Shown in pieces: positions 5,303 to 5,821 of a stretch of DNA of 5,821 nt (the first letter of the stretch is position 1; each line of letters begins with the position of its first letter). The DNA lies in assembly GCA_014376425.1 (NCBI GenBank), contig JACMRO010000162.1:1-5821 (forward strand), written 5' to 3'. The stretch comes from Rubritepida sp. (GTDB taxonomy: Bacteria > Pseudomonadota > Alphaproteobacteria > Acetobacterales > Acetobacteraceae). Below the pieces are notes generated by a model, which searched no databases, was not told the origin of the DNA, and saw nothing but the letters and a program-made list of their open reading frames with translations. The translations under genes and the position numbers were made by a program.

Positions 5303-5821
5303 ATGGGCAGGGCGATGCGCGGCTGGCCAGTGGGCCCGGCGATGGCGGGGATGGGCGGCTGGTTGGCAGGCCTGCTGGGGTGCGGCCTGGCGCTGTGGGG
5401 TGCCGGGCCCGCGCTTGCCCATGGCCCCGGCCCGCTCCCCGTCCCGGCCCTTGGCTCTGGCCTTGGCTCTGGCTTTAACTCTAATCCTGGTTCTGGCCCC
5501 AGCGCCGAATCCAGCACCCACGGTGCCGACCCCGCCTCCCCAGGCGCAATGTCCGCCGGTGCCGTGCCCCTCACCCTGGCCGAAGCCGTCTTCATCGGCC
5601 TGCGAAAGAATTGCGCCATCCGCAGCCAGTGCCTGCAACGCATCGCCGACCGCTTAGCGTTTCGCGTGGCCGAGCGACCCTTCCTGCCGCGGCTGGATGT
5701 GCAGGTCGGTGCGGCGCGCGCCCGCACCAACAACAACATCGGCACCCGGTCCAGTGTGAGCCCGGTGGTGAGCTGGGACACGCCCACCGTCGCCCGCTTC
5801 CAGTTCGCCTTCCTGGGCAGC
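5303..5821 (+). CDS. TolC-family outer-membrane efflux protein, N-terminal part, runs off right edge
   Basis: Outer-membrane channel partner of tripartite export systems; 173 residues are visible, with no stop before the edge. From ATG 5303 there is a signal peptide: Arg3 and Arg6, a hydrophobic core (WLAGLLGCGLALWGAG, 20-35) and a signal peptidase I site of AxA form (Ala37-Leu-Ala39, then His40). A linker rich in Gly, Ser, Pro and Ala follows (40-87), including LGSG LGSG FNSN PGSG at 50-65. The outer-membrane-factor domain then begins with VPLTLAEAVFIGLRKN (88-103), the typical first helix, followed by FRVAERPFLPRLDVQVG and SPVVSWDTPTVARFQF. The start is uncertain: Met at 5303, 5315, 5342 and 5351 are all in frame and none has an ideal Shine-Dalgarno; 5303 or 5315 keeps the basic n-region. 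It follows the ABC pseudogene by 17 nt and was presumably its operon partner. Whether the gene stays intact beyond the edge is unknown. Confidence 0.85.
   Translation, partial: MGRAMRGWPVGPAMAGMGGWLAGLLGCGLALWGAGPALAHGPGPLPVPALGSGLGSGFNSNPGSGPSAESSTHGADPASPGAMSAGAVPLTLAEAVFIGLRKNCAIRSQCLQRIADRLAFRVAERPFLPRLDVQVGAARARTNNNIGTRSSVSPVVSWDTPTVARFQFAFLGS
5449..5496 (+). repeat. Four 12-bp tandem units in the TolC-family linker
   Basis: Two exact copies of CCTTGGCTCTGG (5449-5460 and 5461-5472) are followed by two diverged copies (5473-5484 and 5485-5496). Offset by one base, they encode LGSG LGSG FNSN PGSG at residues 50-65. The stretch uses T-ending codons (CTT, TCT, TTT, AAT, GGT), unlike the G/C-ending codons around it. 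Confidence 0.85.

Noticed and set aside
5254..5787. - strand frame opposite the TolC-family gene
   Set aside because: It is Pro/Arg/Glu repetitive and mirrors the linker repeats; the + strand frame has a signal peptide and a recognisable channel domain.
1..5821. CRISPR arrays, tRNA/rRNA genes, insertion sequences, integrases or attachment sites
   Set aside because: Looked for on both strands by eye; no spaced direct repeats, transposase motifs or RNA-gene signatures were found. A covariance-model scan was not possible.

Overview
The window is GC-rich DNA (estimated by eye, not counted) with strong G/C third-position bias. Its gene families point to an alphaproteobacterium, possibly of the Rhodospirillales type, but there is no rRNA, tRNA or marker gene to fix this. 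I see no insertion sequence, integrase, CRISPR array or RNA gene. The region mixes intact metabolic and glycosylation genes with at least two decayed genes, so it looks like accessory or rearranged chromosome rather than core genome.

Layout, left to right. (1) 3-764 (+): the C-terminal part of a GT-B fold glycosyltransferase (family 1/GT4 type), cut by the window edge. (2) 761-943 (+): a 60-codon remnant of a response-regulator receiver domain, joined to the glycosyltransferase by an ATGA overlap and lacking the phospho-acceptor aspartate. (3) 973-1479 (-): a small pyridoxamine 5'-phosphate oxidase-fold flavoprotein of the general-stress-protein-26 type. (4) 1591-4537 (+): a tight three-gene unit of an NAD-type aldehyde dehydrogenase, an unrecognised 191-residue protein and a GT2 glycosyltransferase. 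The first pair overlaps by 4 nt. The second pair is 5 nt apart, and a perfect 24-bp palindrome spans that junction. (5) 4503-4724 (-): a 73-residue two-helix membrane protein whose 3' end overlaps the GT2 gene tail to tail. (6) 4852-5285 (+): a wrecked MacB-type ABC exporter gene. It has an in-frame stop at codon 11, a 2-nt loss inside the Walker A loop, a further 1-nt loss, and a large internal deletion that joins the first half of the ATPase to the last ~30 residues of the FtsX-type permease. (7) 5303-5821 (+): the start of a TolC-family outer-membrane factor with a clear signal peptide and a repetitive Gly/Ser linker, running off the right edge.

How the genes fit together. The aldehyde dehydrogenase unit is probably co-transcribed and translationally coupled, but nothing in the sequence explains why an aldehyde oxidiser travels with a sugar transferase. 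The exporter pseudogene and the TolC gene were presumably one tripartite efflux or secretion operon that has lost its inner-membrane pump. I found no convincing wholly new system. The least ordinary signals are the start-codon palindrome, the reconstructable ABC pseudogene, the receiver-domain scar, and a 13-bp palindrome repeated over the stop codons of two tail-to-tail junctions.
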